Shown here one piece after another: positions 54,498-63,294 of a stretch of DNA of 64,000 nt (the stretch's first letter is position 1; each line of letters begins with the position of its first letter). The notes under the pieces are model-generated. The model ran no database searches and was not told where the DNA came from. It saw nothing but the letters and a program-made list of their open reading frames with translations. This DNA comes from Burkholderia anthina (GTDB taxonomy: Bacteria; Pseudomonadota; Gammaproteobacteria; Burkholderiales; Burkholderiaceae). A program made the position numbers and the translations under genes. The DNA is taken from assembly GCF_902498995.1 (NCBI RefSeq), contig NZ_CABVLY010000005.1, positions 1-64,000 on the forward strand, read 5' to 3'.

Positions 54498-54860
54498 TCA
54501 CTTCGGCGGCACGGCCACCGGCGCATTGGGACGCTGCGGCGTCACGGACTTGCCCCAGTTCGTGCCGAAGCGGTTCTGCTCGGTCGACAGGTTGAACGTG
54601 CCGAGACGGTTCGACGGCTGCTTCGACAGTCGCTCCGAATCGGTCTGCGACGCGCCCGTCTGCGGGTCGGCCTTCGGCTGCAACTGGTCGCTCAGGCAGT
54701 CGTACGACAGCGCGCGCTTGCCGTCGACCTCCGCGTCGACGCACACCGGCTTCGTGCCCGAGCCCGGCTGCGCCGGTGCCGCGCGATTGCCCTGCGCGTG
54801 CGCACCGACCGCCAGCAGCAAGCAGGCGAGCACCGCGATCCCGTTTGATCGCCACATCAT
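54498..54860 (-). CDS. Small secreted hypothetical protein
   Basis: A 120-residue protein with a signal peptide (GIAVLACLLLAVGAHAQ, cleavage near 23) and a Gln/Asn/Pro/Ser-rich mature part with two cysteines (VCVDAEVDGKRALSYDCLSD), which may be disulphide-linked. AAGGAGG lies just before the ATG pair at 54860/54857. No domain recognised. It is between the Do protease gene and the 274-residue gene, all on one strand. Confidence 0.7.
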   Translation of the reverse strand: MMWRSNGIAVLACLLLAVGAHAQGNRAAPAQPGSGTKPVCVDAEVDGKRALSYDCLSDQLQPKADPQTGASQTDSERLSKQPSNRLGTFNLSTEQNRFGTNWGKSVTPQRPNAPVAVPPK

Positions 54861-54918
54861 TCGCGCCTCCTTCGGCGCAGCGCCCGTCGCCGTGCCGGGT
54901 TCACCCGCGTACCGCGGT

Positions 54919-55743
54919 TCATGCGCCGGCCCCGCGTGCCGACGGCCGCGCCAGGAAACGCACGAACGCCCCGCGATCGGCCGCGTCGACCACCGGCTCG
55001 TTCGCGTCGGCCTGCCGCGCCCATGCGTCGCGCATCCCGTCGACCGGCTGCCACGCATGCACCTGCGTGCCGGTCGGATACGGCGTGACGAGCGGTTCGC
55101 GATAGTCGACGCGAAACAGCCGCGGCGCCTCGGCGCCGGCTGCCCACAGATCGCCGACGTCGCGCACGCTCGCATCGAACCAGAAGCGGACCCAGCGCAC
55201 CGTCGGCGCGAGCGCGTCGGACGGCGCGTCGGACGGCGCGTCGGGCACGCGCAGGAAGCCGGCCAGCACGAGCAGCACGGCCGCCAGATCGTCGTCGCGC
55301 AGCATCCGGTACGACCAGAGATCCGCGACGTCCACGCACGCGATCACCGCGATGAAGCGTTCGATCGTGAGCGCGGGCCATGTGCGCCGCATCAGCATGT
55401 AATGACGCGGCCACTGCGCGACGAAGCGCTCGCGATGGCGCGCCGCGACCCGCGCGTCGCGCGAGCCGCGGATCGCCAGTTCGTCCGGCTGGTACTGGCG
55501 CGTGGTCAGCACGCACTGCGCCGAGCAGCGCGCGCTGCGGTGCCGCGCATAGCCGCCCGTGCCGGGCAGCGGCTCCAGTGCGCCGAAACACAGTGGGCAG
55601 TGCGTCGGCCACTCGCCGGGCCGGCCCGGCCACGGGTTCGCCTTCGGCATGCGCGGGCGATCGGCGGCGGCGGATGCGCGCCGCCGCCCCGGCGTGCGCG
55701 CATCGGGCGCATCGACGCGCGGCGTCGAACGGACAGAGGCCAT
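54919..55743 (-). CDS. Hypothetical protein with a zinc-ribbon-like start
   Basis: A 274-residue protein without signal peptide. Residues 40-80 hold paired cysteines (THCPLCFGALEPLP and RCSAQCVLT) that suit a zinc ribbon; the rest is helical with many Trp/Arg (RHYMLMRRTWPALTIERFIAVIACVDVADLW shortened to TWPALTIERFIAVIACVDV). It starts 8 bases after the PPIase stop. The same frame is open to 57111 but earlier parts are shadow of neighbouring genes. Presumably cytoplasmic; function unknown. Confidence 0.62.
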   Translation of the reverse strand: MASVRSTPRVDAPDARTPGRRRASAAADRPRMPKANPWPGRPGEWPTHCPLCFGALEPLPGTGGYARHRSARCSAQCVLTTRQYQPDELAIRGSRDARVAARHRERFVAQWPRHYMLMRRTWPALTIERFIAVIACVDVADLWSYRMLRDDDLAAVLLVLAGFLRVPDAPSDAPSDALAPTVRWVRFWFDASVRDVGDLWAAGAEAPRLFRVDYREPLVTPYPTGTQVHAWQPVDGMRDAWARQADANEPVVDAADRGAFVRFLARPSARGAGA

Positions 55744-55751
55744 GGGCGCGC

Positions 55752-56642
55752 CTATCGGGCGGATGCGAGCGCTTTCTTCAGCGCGTCTTCGTTGATCGGC
55801 GCGTTCGCGGCCAGCTTCGCGAGATACGCCTGCGCATTCTGCTGCGTGCGCTGCGCACGCAGCGTCGCACGCACCTGGTCCTTCACGTCGGCCAGCGGTC
55901 GCGGCGCGGCCGCGCGCACGTCGATCAGCTTCACGACGTGGAAGCCCGTCGGCGTCTGGACCGGCGCGGACACCTGGCCGGGCTTCAGCGCGTCGGCCGC
56001 CTGGCGCACGGCCGGCAGCATCAGCGCATCGGGCACGTAGCCGAGATCGCCGCCGTTCGCGGCGCTGGCCTTGTCCTGCGAGTTCGCCTTCGCGAGCGCC
56101 GCGAAATCGCCGCCGCGCGCGCGGTTCGCGAGATCGGCCGCCTGCTTGCGCGCCTTGTCGACGGTGGCCGCATCCGCATTCGGCGGCACCGCGAGGTAGA
56201 TCTGCGCGACGTGCAGCGCGCGCGGCGCAGTGAACGCGGCGCGATTCCTGTCGTACGTGGACTGGATCTCGGCGTCCGACGGATAGTCGGCCGGCGGCGC
56301 GCTCACCGACGCGAGGTAGCTGCGCGCGACGATGTCGCGCTGCGCCTGCTCGATCGCCTGCTGTACCTGCGCCTGCTTGTCCCAGCCCTTCGATTTTGCT
56401 TCGGCGAGCACGGCCTTCTGCGCGAGCGTCGAGCGCACGACCTGGTCGAGCGCGGCCGGATCGGCCGCGAGCCGCTCGCGCCCTTCGGGGCTCACCGCTT
56501 TCAGCAGCCCCGCGATATCGGCCTGCGTGACCGACGCCTGCGCGGCGTTCGCGATCACGTCGTCCTGCGCGCGCGCGACGAGCGGCGTACCCAGCACGAG
56601 ACTGGCCGCCACCATCGCCAGCAAGTTCATCTTCTTCATCAT
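55752..56642 (-). CDS. Parvulin-type periplasmic peptidyl-prolyl isomerase (SurA/PrsA-like)
   Basis: A 296-residue protein: signal peptide (AMVAASLVLGTPLVARA), N-terminal SurA-like helical chaperone part, and a rotamase domain from about 150 with LHVAQIYLAVP, GGDLGYVPDALMLPAV and PTGFHVVKLIDVR. It assists folding of outer-membrane or exported proteins. GAGAGGG lies 6-9 bases before the ATG at 56642. The frame is open upstream into the preceding gene, with no stop between the two. Confidence 0.9.
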   Translation of the reverse strand: MMKKMNLLAMVAASLVLGTPLVARAQDDVIANAAQASVTQADIAGLLKAVSPEGRERLAADPAALDQVVRSTLAQKAVLAEAKSKGWDKQAQVQQAIEQAQRDIVARSYLASVSAPPADYPSDAEIQSTYDRNRAAFTAPRALHVAQIYLAVPPNADAATVDKARKQAADLANRARGGDFAALAKANSQDKASAANGGDLGYVPDALMLPAVRQAADALKPGQVSAPVQTPTGFHVVKLIDVRAAAPRPLADVKDQVRATLRAQRTQQNAQAYLAKLAANAPINEDALKKALASAR

Positions 56643-57053
56643 GATTCGATTGCCCTCTCGATTGCTTTTGATTCGCGCACGCCGTCCATCGTGCGACGCG
56701 CGCGTCATTCGTTCGTGGTGCACCGCCGGATCGCTCGCCGGCGCGCTGTCGATCCGCGTCACGTGCCCGCGCCGGTCGAGCCACGCGCGCACCGGCAGCA
56801 CCGGCACGTCGTCGCCCGTATCGGCGAGCCGGTCGGCCCAGCGCCCGACGTGCGCGCGCAACCGGCACGCGGCGGCGTCCTCGCCGTCGAACGCCGCCTG
56901 CAGCCGCCGTGCCACACCTTCCGCATACGCAAACCACACGCCCGGCGCCGCCTCCTCGGACAGCGGGCCTGCAGCGGGCCGCCAACTGCCCGGCAGCAGC
57001 GCGCGCAGCGCGGCGCCGATCCGGCGGCCGGCGCTCCGGCGGCCGGCGATCAT
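56643..57053 (-). CDS. Partial TonB-C-like protein without its own stop codon
   Basis: The ATG at 57053 overlaps the YbjN gene stop (ATGA), as in a normal coupled gene. The first 95 codons resemble the 161-residue protein at 52472: VWFAYAEGVARRLQAAFDG corresponds to PWISYAQLVGRQFQAWLEA, and LPVRAWLDRRGHVTRIDSA to VVRAWIGPNGAVTRVEFAS. After that the similarity stops about 40 residues short, and the frame reads straight into the PPIase signal peptide. Either the gene lost its end through a frameshift or a longer fusion is made. It has no signal peptide of its own. Confidence 0.5.
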
Positions 57054-57619
57054 GACTGCGCGGCAGTCTCGCGGGCGGCCTCGATGGTCGCCGGGTCACC
57101 GGCCGCCGCACGCGCCGCCGCTTCCTGCTCGGCCATCACGGGACGGTTGCGCAGGTGCAGCAGGAATTCCTGGATCAGCCGATCCCACAGCTCGATCGTC
57201 GAACGCAGGTGACGCTCCGACACGCCACCGGCAACGACCCCGTCCATCTCCAGCGCGAGAAACTGCCCGTGGCTTGCGAGCCGTGCGAACCGCTTCGTGC
57301 GATTCCAGTTCGCGACCAGTTCGGCAGGCAGGTCGCCCTGCACCTGCAGCACGCACGACAGCGTGTAGTCGATGTACGGCAGCGCGCCAGGCTCGGTACC
57401 CTGCGGCACAAGCCCGGCGGCCGGATTGCCGAAGCGCACCGCGAAGCCGATCCCCTGGCTCGCGCTCATCAGCTGCACCGCGCCGTTCTGCTCGGCGGCC
57501 GTCACGCGATAGCCGGCGGCACGCAGCACGTCGGCGAGCCGGTCGGCGCTGATCGTCTCGAGCAATGCGTCGTGTGCCGTGCGCTCGTCGCCGGCGTTCT
57601 TCAGATGGCTGTCCTGCAT
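57050..57619 (-). CDS. YbjN-domain protein
   Basis: A 189-residue cytoplasmic protein with the YbjN pattern: LADVLRAAGYRVTAAEQNGA, then IGFAVRFGN, LVANWNRTKRFARLASHGQF near 95-115 and LEMDGVVAGGVSERHLRSTI. The fold is related to type III secretion chaperones, and YbjN affects motility and envelope phenotypes in enterobacteria. AAGGAA precedes the ATG at 57619. Its place in a secretion-like operon makes a chaperone role attractive; that is inference. Confidence 0.78.
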   Translation of the reverse strand: MQDSHLKNAGDERTAHDALLETISADRLADVLRAAGYRVTAAEQNGAVQLMSASQGIGFAVRFGNPAAGLVPQGTEPGALPYIDYTLSCVLQVQGDLPAELVANWNRTKRFARLASHGQFLALEMDGVVAGGVSERHLRSTIELWDRLIQEFLLHLRNRPVMAEQEAAARAAAGDPATIEAARETAAQS

Positions 57620-57689
57620 GTCCGTATTCCTTGTATTCAACGAATCGATCGGTTCAACCCGGCGCGCGTGATCCGCGCGCACCCTGCGC

Positions 57690-58379
57690 TCACTGCGCCG
57701 CGGCCGCGGCGCCCGCCGAAGCCGCGGACGCCGGCGACGCGACAGCCGGACGCGCGGTCCGGTCGTACTTGCCTGCATACAGCGCATCGCCGTAGCGCTG
57801 CGCGAGATCGTCGTACTTCACGCGCGCCGACTGCGCGAACGGCTGTCGCGACGAGAAAAACGTGCCGAGCCCGACGTGCTCGTACGCGTCGAGAATCTCG
57901 TGGCCCACGCGATACAGCTCCGCATTGTGTGCCTCGCAGGTTTTCAGTTGCGTGTCACGCGCGACGGCATCCTTCTGCAATTGCGTGTACTGCGCATCGC
58001 GCGAACGCGACACCGCGAGCAGGTCCTCGTAGGACGACTTGACCTTCGCGAGCGCTTGCGCATCCTGCTCATGGCTGGCCTTCTCCTGCGCGAGCGCGCG
58101 CTTCGCGGCCGCCCCGACGCCCGAATCGCCGCGCGCCGCCGCAAGCTGCCCCTGCAGCGTCTTCAACTGCGCGAGCGCATCGTCGCGTTGCTTCTCGGCG
58201 GCCGACTTGTCGGCCTGCAGCTGCGCCTGGCCGTCCTGCAACTGGCGCAGCTCCTGCACGGTCGAGCGCAACTGGCTGCGCAGCTTGTCCTCGATGCTCT
58301 GCGCGCGCGCGCCGCCGGCGGCCAGCAGCAGCGCGCCGGCCAGGCCGGCCGCAAACATCGTGCGAGTGATCGTGTTCAT
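57690..58379 (-). CDS. Periplasmic coiled-coil protein
   Basis: A 229-residue protein with a signal peptide (GLAGALLLAAGGARAQ, cleavage near 26) and a long heptad-type helix from 30 to about 140 (LRSTVQELRQLQDGQAQLQA and following). A more compact region then contains AELYRVGHEILDAYEHVGLG, and the tail is Ala/Ser/Pro-rich. It resembles the periplasmic helical proteins that accompany TonB-ExbB-ExbD sets and may bridge inner and outer membrane parts. It starts 12 bases before the porin stop region. Confidence 0.78.
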   Translation of the reverse strand: MNTITRTMFAAGLAGALLLAAGGARAQSIEDKLRSQLRSTVQELRQLQDGQAQLQADKSAAEKQRDDALAQLKTLQGQLAAARGDSGVGAAAKRALAQEKASHEQDAQALAKVKSSYEDLLAVSRSRDAQYTQLQKDAVARDTQLKTCEAHNAELYRVGHEILDAYEHVGLGTFFSSRQPFAQSARVKYDDLAQRYGDALYAGKYDRTARPAVASPASAASAGAAAAAQ

Positions 58380-58391
58380 CCGCGACTCCGG

Positions 58392-60206
58392 TCAGAAGCG
58401 TGCATTGAGCTCGAGCTGCAGCACGTCGATCGACACCGGCGGCCCGTACACTTCCTTCGAGCTCAGGTAGCGCGCCGACACCCACGTGTCGCGCGCGACC
58501 GCATACGCGGCGCCGAGCACGTAGCCGCGCGCGTTGGTGCCGCCAAGATGGAAGTCCGGATCGTTGAACGCGTCGAGCACGGCGTCCGGCTGCAGGTACT
58601 TGTATGCAACCGAGAAATTCCACTGGCCCTTCTCGCGCAGCTCCGGCTCGCCGATCGTCGCCTTCGCGAGGAAACCGTTCGGGCCGCTGCGATAATCCGC
58701 GCGCGTCGCGTTGATCGACGTCGATTCGTAGTTGTTGACCGGCAGCGACGCCGCCGCGAACGCCTTGTTGTCGTTGTACGCGAGGTTGCGCACGTACTCG
58801 CCGTCGAGCCTCAGCTTGAAGCGGTCGGCGACGACGGTGTCCCACTGCGCCTTCAGGTCGAGCAGCCGGTAGTTGTACGCGAGCCCGAACAGTTGCGGCT
58901 GCGGCGTCATCCCCGGCGCGAGTTGCGGGTTCTGCACGATGTTGCGCAGCGCGATCAGCGTGTTGCCGCCCTGCATGAAGGTGGGCGCCTCGTTGTCGGT
59001 GCTGCAGCTCGTCGGGCCTTGCCCCAGCGCGCACGGTGACGACAGCGTGCCGCGCATGTTCTGGAAGTCGTAATAAGCGACGGCACCCTTCAGGCGGTTC
59101 TTCGCGTCGATCTTCCATTCCGCGCCGAACTGCGCGCCGAACATCCACTTCGTGTCGCTGCCGGCCTTGTCGGTGCTGTCGGACGGGAAGTTCTCGCTCG
59201 TGTACTGGATCGGGAACACGCCGAGCGTGCCGAACAGCGTGACGTCCGGATTCCACGGCAGTGCATGCCGCAGGTTCGCGGCGAACCCGTCCATCATCAG
59301 GTCGTCGGCGAATACCAGATCCGACTTGAAGAACGGGTTGTCGAAACGGCCGGCCGTCAGGTTCAGCCACGGCGCCGCCCGGTACGCGAAGAACGCCTTG
59401 TTCAGCCAGATGTTCTTCTTCCCCCAGCCGCCGCCGGCCGTCCCCGTGGTGGAAACCGGGCCGTTGTCGTTGCCGCTCGCGAGCTGGAGGCCGGCGATCA
59501 TGTCGTCGGACAGCGTCGCCGTCACGCCGAGCCGCGCGCGGTAGCGCAGCAGGTTGTTGCGGTTCTGCGTGGTGTTCTGGGTCGGGATCTGCGTCAGGTT
59601 GGTGTTCGAGTTCACGTCGAACCCGCCGCCCTGGTTGATCGCCGCGAAGTTCGTCACGCCATTCGTATTGCGACTGCCGTAGAAGTGATATTCGTCACGC
59701 ACGCGCATGTCGCCGTCGATCTTGATGCGCGACACCCAGTCGGGGAACGTGTTCGGCTGCGCCCAGTTCTCGGACTTCGCCTGCGCGATCACTTCCTGCT
59801 TCACCTGGTCGCGGATCTGGTCGCGCACCACCTGCGGCACGTACGGCACGGCGACGTCGCCCGGCTGCGTCGTCGGGTTGACCATGCCGCCCGCCGCCAC
59901 CACCGGCGCGCCCGATGCACGCGCGGCACGGGCCTGCGTGGCCTCGGTGCGCGCCTCGCTGATCAGCTCGCTCGCGTTCTGCTGCGTGAGCACGCCGCGC
60001 TTCACGAGCAGGTTGATCAGGTTGATCACCACGCTCTCGGTCGGCGCGGCCTTGCCCGTCGCCGCCTGCGTCTCGAGCGATTGCCCGTGAGCGGCCGACG
60101 CGCACGTCAGCCCGAGCGTCAGCACCGCCGCGCCGACGCGCGACAGACGCGTGGGCAGCGCGCCGTTGCGGGGCACCCCGCCCCGTCCGTTCATCTTCTG
60201 CATCAT
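58392..60206 (-). CDS. Putative outer-membrane porin (Porin_5 type)
   Basis: A 604-residue protein. After a signal peptide (AVLTLGLTCASAAHG, cleavage near 42) come a helix SVVINLINLLVKRGVLTQQN and a coiled-coil stretch to about 110, the family's N-terminal periplasmic trimerisation-like part. A long barrel of amphipathic strands rich in Asn/Tyr/Gly follows, ending LQLELNARF with a C-terminal Phe. GGAG precedes the ATG at 60206. It is likely the pore or substrate channel of this TonB-linked system. Confidence 0.85.
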   Translation of the reverse strand: MMQKMNGRGGVPRNGALPTRLSRVGAAVLTLGLTCASAAHGQSLETQAATGKAAPTESVVINLINLLVKRGVLTQQNASELISEARTEATQARAARASGAPVVAAGGMVNPTTQPGDVAVPYVPQVVRDQIRDQVKQEVIAQAKSENWAQPNTFPDWVSRIKIDGDMRVRDEYHFYGSRNTNGVTNFAAINQGGGFDVNSNTNLTQIPTQNTTQNRNNLLRYRARLGVTATLSDDMIAGLQLASGNDNGPVSTTGTAGGGWGKKNIWLNKAFFAYRAAPWLNLTAGRFDNPFFKSDLVFADDLMMDGFAANLRHALPWNPDVTLFGTLGVFPIQYTSENFPSDSTDKAGSDTKWMFGAQFGAEWKIDAKNRLKGAVAYYDFQNMRGTLSSPCALGQGPTSCSTDNEAPTFMQGGNTLIALRNIVQNPQLAPGMTPQPQLFGLAYNYRLLDLKAQWDTVVADRFKLRLDGEYVRNLAYNDNKAFAAASLPVNNYESTSINATRADYRSGPNGFLAKATIGEPELREKGQWNFSVAYKYLQPDAVLDAFNDPDFHLGGTNARGYVLGAAYAVARDTWVSARYLSSKEVYGPPVSIDVLQLELNARF

Positions 60207-60297
60207 CGAAGGACTCCGAACACTTTCCGTTTCTTTTTCGGCGACATCCGTGCGACGGATGCCGCCCCATGATTGATTCGCTTTTCACGCGCGCCCG

Positions 60298-60996
60298 TCA
60301 TGCCGGCTTGCGCCCCTGCAACCTGACAAGCACCGGATACGCGGTCGCGGGCGGCGGCGCCTCGTCGACCTTGCCGAGCGATTCCACCGCCGTGACGACC
60401 GCCGCATCGAGCTTCGCGTCGCCCGTCGACTGCGCGACCGTCACCTTCGTGATGCGCCCGGACGCGTCCATCCACAGGTTCAGGCTGCCCGTGAAGCGCG
60501 CGCCGCCCGCCTCCTGAACGCCCTTGTCCTGCTCGATCGCGCGCTGCAGCACGTACACCATGTATTGCGCGTAGCTCGCGTTGCCGAACTTGCCGCCGCC
60601 ACCGCTGCCGACCATCCCCGAGCCGTCGCCCGCGCCGATGTTGAAGCTGTCGGTGCCGGCCTGCGCGGGCGCGTTCATCGTCATCTGCTTCGGCTGGTTG
60701 TCCGACGGCTTCGGCGCCTCGGACGGCTTCGGCGCGATCGTCGGCCTGTCGACCGGCGTCTTGACCTCTTCCTTCACCTTCTCGGGCGGCGGCTTCTGCG
60801 GAGGGGGCGGCGGGGGCGGCGGCAGCGGAATCACCGTCGTCACCTGCGGCGCGCTCGCGCGCTTCACGCCGGCCGTGTCGCCCGCGTAATGCCAGATCAG
60901 CGCGGCGAGCCCCACGAGCGCCAGCGCGATCGCGACCGGCTTCACGTAGCGGCGGGGGCCCTTCTGCGGCGGGCCGCCGTTGTAGGTCATTTCCAT
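60298..60996 (-). CDS. TonB-type energy transducer
   Basis: A 232-residue protein: one N-terminal transmembrane helix (VAIALALVGLAALIWHYAG, residues 22-40), a proline run of eight followed by QKPPPEKVKEEVKTPV, a Gly/Ser linker, and a C-terminal domain with ARFTGSLNLWMDASGRITKV and LDAAVVTAVESLG. This is standard TonB layout. It starts 4 bases after the ExbD stop and transmits proton-motive force to an outer-membrane partner, here most simply the Porin_5 protein or the TpsB-like barrel. Confidence 0.9.
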   Translation of the reverse strand: MEMTYNGGPPQKGPRRYVKPVAIALALVGLAALIWHYAGDTAGVKRASAPQVTTVIPLPPPPPPPPQKPPPEKVKEEVKTPVDRPTIAPKPSEAPKPSDNQPKQMTMNAPAQAGTDSFNIGAGDGSGMVGSGGGGKFGNASYAQYMVYVLQRAIEQDKGVQEAGGARFTGSLNLWMDASGRITKVTVAQSTGDAKLDAAVVTAVESLGKVDEAPPPATAYPVLVRLQGRKPA

Positions 60997-61000
60997 CGCG

Positions 61001-61411
61001 TCAGCCGCCCTGCTTCGCCTTGCCGGTCACCAGGCCGACCTGCGACAGGTCGAGGCGCCGCAGCAGGTCGAGCACGTCCATGACCCTCTGGTACTGCACG
61101 GCCGCATCGCCCTTCAGCACGATCGGGAATTCCGGATTGGTCGCCTTCTCGGTACGCAGCCGGCTTTCGAGCTCGTCCATCGTCACCGGATACGCGTCGA
61201 GGAAGATCTGCCCCGAATCGGCCACCGTGATCGCCTTCGTCTTCGGCTTCGCGAGGCTCGCGGACGAGCTCGCCTTCGGCAGATCGACCTTGATGCCCTG
61301 CACCGATGCGGTCGTCATGATGATGAAGATGATCAGCAGCACGTACGCGAGGTCGAGCATCGGCGTGATGTTGATGTCGTCGTACGGCTTGTCGTCGTCC
61401 TGAACCTGCAT
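61001..61411 (-). CDS. exbD: ExbD/TolR-type proton channel subunit
   Basis: A 136-residue protein with the ExbD start DINITPMLDLAYVLLIIFII, in which the membrane Asp of LDLAYVLL is the proton-relay residue, followed by a periplasmic domain (AITVADSGQIFLDAYPVTMD, VVLKGDAAVQYQRVM-like). It lies between the ExbB-type gene and tonB with gaps of 19 and 4 bases. Confidence 0.93.
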   Translation of the reverse strand: MQVQDDDKPYDDINITPMLDLAYVLLIIFIIMTTASVQGIKVDLPKASSSASLAKPKTKAITVADSGQIFLDAYPVTMDELESRLRTEKATNPEFPIVLKGDAAVQYQRVMDVLDLLRRLDLSQVGLVTGKAKQGG

Positions 61412-61430
61412 GGTGATCTCCTGCGTGCGT

Positions 61431-63227
61431 TCAGTCGGCCAGCACCGCGTGATCCGGCGCGCGGTGCGCTTCGGCGAGGCGGGTGACGAATTCGTCGACG
61501 AACACCTGCATGTTCGCGGTCACGTTCTTGTTGCGGATCAGCAGGTAGTTGTAGCCGAACAGCGCGGGAATCGCGACGAACAGGCCCGTGACGGTCGCCA
61601 GCAGCGCGGCCGCGATACCCGGCGCGATCGCGTTCACGTTCACGTCGCCGGCCGCGGCGATCGCCGCGAACGTGATCATCACGCCGACCACCGTGCCGAG
61701 CAGGCCGAGGAACGGTCCGCCCGAGATCGCGATCGTCAGCAGTACCATCGACTTCGACAGCCGCTGGTTCTCGCGCACGAGCGTCGCGTCCATCGACGCG
61801 CGGATCGCCTCGATCGACTCGCTCGTGATCACCGTGCGGCCATTGCCGTCCACGCGGCTGTGGATTTCGTGCACGCCGGCCTTGTACAACCGGTACAGCG
61901 ACGACTGGTAGAGGCGCCGCCCTTCGGCGCTGCCTTCATCGACATGCGCGAGGCCGACCAGGTGACGCCCGGCCACTTCGCGAAAACGCTGCACGAAATA
62001 CTGGTTCGCCTTGTCGACGGTGCCGACGTAGCGCGCCTTCGTCCACATCACGATCCATGACACGACCGCCATCGCGAGCAGGATCGTGATCACGACCCAC
62101 GCATCGACCGTTACCGACTGCACGATCACGCCGAAGTAGCCGAAGCCGAAGCCCGACTGCTTCTCGTCGGCGCCGTATGCGACGAGCTTCGATTCCGAAC
62201 CCTGTGCGAGCGCATCGACCGCGATCACGGCCGGCGAACGCGCGATCTTCGACAGGCGCAACTCGTCGAGCGCACCCGTGTAGCCTGCTAGCGCCGCCGG
62301 CGCGCCGGCGGCATCCGCGCCGACCGTCGCAACGCCATTCAGCGCGGGCAGCGTCGCCGCGACCTGCGCGGCCTGCTTGCCGTTCACGTAGACGGTCAGG
62401 TTCTTGCCGTCGGCCGTCACCGCGAGATACGTCCACTGGTTCGCGGCGAGCGGCGACGCGGCCGGCGTGCGGACCGGCGCAGCGCCGCCCTGCACTTCGG
62501 CGAACGGCCCGCCGTTGTCGAGGCCGATCAGCAACGCGTTCGTGCCGTCGCGGCGCCCGTAGAGCAGCGTGTTCGGCGCAAGCGCCGCCGGCTTTACCCA
62601 CGCACTGAACGTGAAGCTGCCGCCGGCCGGCACATTCAGCGACGGGCTCGCCGGCAGCGTCAGCGACGCATTGCCGTCGAAGCGCGCGCCCTTGCCGACG
62701 ATGCCGTCCTCGATCGTGCGGAACGTCGCGTTCTGCGCGTTGTTGCCGTACGCGGTCATGTCCTTCGGCGGTGCGCCGGCCGCGCCGTTGAAGTGATAGA
62801 CAAGCGTATAGTCCGCATCGAAGGTTTCAGCCGGCTTGCCGCCGTCGGGCGCCTTCTTGTTGCCGTAGTACATCCAGATCGATTCGGCCCCGCCCGCCGG
62901 CAGCTTCGGCACGTCGACCCAGACCAGCGCGACGCCGAGCACCGGATCGTATTGCTCGATGTGGTAATTCAGCGGCGTCTTGTCGTCCGCTGCGACGAAG
63001 CGGATGTCCGCGCCGTTGTCGGCCAGCCCGTCGAACTGGAAGTTGCCCGAGTGCAGGCGGATCAGCAGCGGCACGCGGCCGGCCGACTCCGCGAGGTTTG
63101 CGCCTTTCGGGCTCGTGTCGATCGTGATCGACTTCCGGTATGACCAGTCGTTCTGCCACCACGCGTTCGCGATGCCGGGCAACACGCCGAGCATCACCGC
63201 CAACAGGAAAAACAAGACTCGCTTCAC
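61431..63227 (-). CDS. ExbB/MotA/TolQ channel protein fused to a DUF2341 and LamG-type lectin ectodomain
   Basis: A 598-residue fusion. Signal peptide (FFLLAVMLGVLPGIANA), then a DUF2341-type domain (WWQNDWSYRKSITIDTSP to about 140), a LamG/concanavalin-type domain at about 165-345 (FTFSAWVKPAALAPN, WTYLAVTADGKNLTVYVNGK, GALDELRLSKIARSP), a transmembrane helix near 375-394 and the ExbB core at 420-590 with ISGGPFLGLLGTVVGVMITF and PGIAAALLATVTGLFVAIPA. The ectodomain must face the periplasm. The start is GTG at 63227 after GGGGAG. Classical ExbB has no such extension. Confidence 0.9.
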   Translation of the reverse strand: MKRVLFFLLAVMLGVLPGIANAWWQNDWSYRKSITIDTSPKGANLAESAGRVPLLIRLHSGNFQFDGLADNGADIRFVAADDKTPLNYHIEQYDPVLGVALVWVDVPKLPAGGAESIWMYYGNKKAPDGGKPAETFDADYTLVYHFNGAAGAPPKDMTAYGNNAQNATFRTIEDGIVGKGARFDGNASLTLPASPSLNVPAGGSFTFSAWVKPAALAPNTLLYGRRDGTNALLIGLDNGGPFAEVQGGAAPVRTPAASPLAANQWTYLAVTADGKNLTVYVNGKQAAQVAATLPALNGVATVGADAAGAPAALAGYTGALDELRLSKIARSPAVIAVDALAQGSESKLVAYGADEKQSGFGFGYFGVIVQSVTVDAWVVITILLAMAVVSWIVMWTKARYVGTVDKANQYFVQRFREVAGRHLVGLAHVDEGSAEGRRLYQSSLYRLYKAGVHEIHSRVDGNGRTVITSESIEAIRASMDATLVRENQRLSKSMVLLTIAISGGPFLGLLGTVVGVMITFAAIAAAGDVNVNAIAPGIAAALLATVTGLFVAIPALFGYNYLLIRNKNVTANMQVFVDEFVTRLAEAHRAPDHAVLAD

Positions 63228-63294
63228 GATCCACTCCCCGAATGTGCGGGCGCTTCGCACGTTGCATCGCCCCCGCACGATCAAAAAAAATCCG

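Noticed and set aside
54919-57111. A single 730-codon gene over the 274-residue protein and upstream PPIase region
   Set aside because: Only the part after 55743 reads like protein; the rest is a shadow of the PPIase frame, which has a signal peptide and rotamase motifs.
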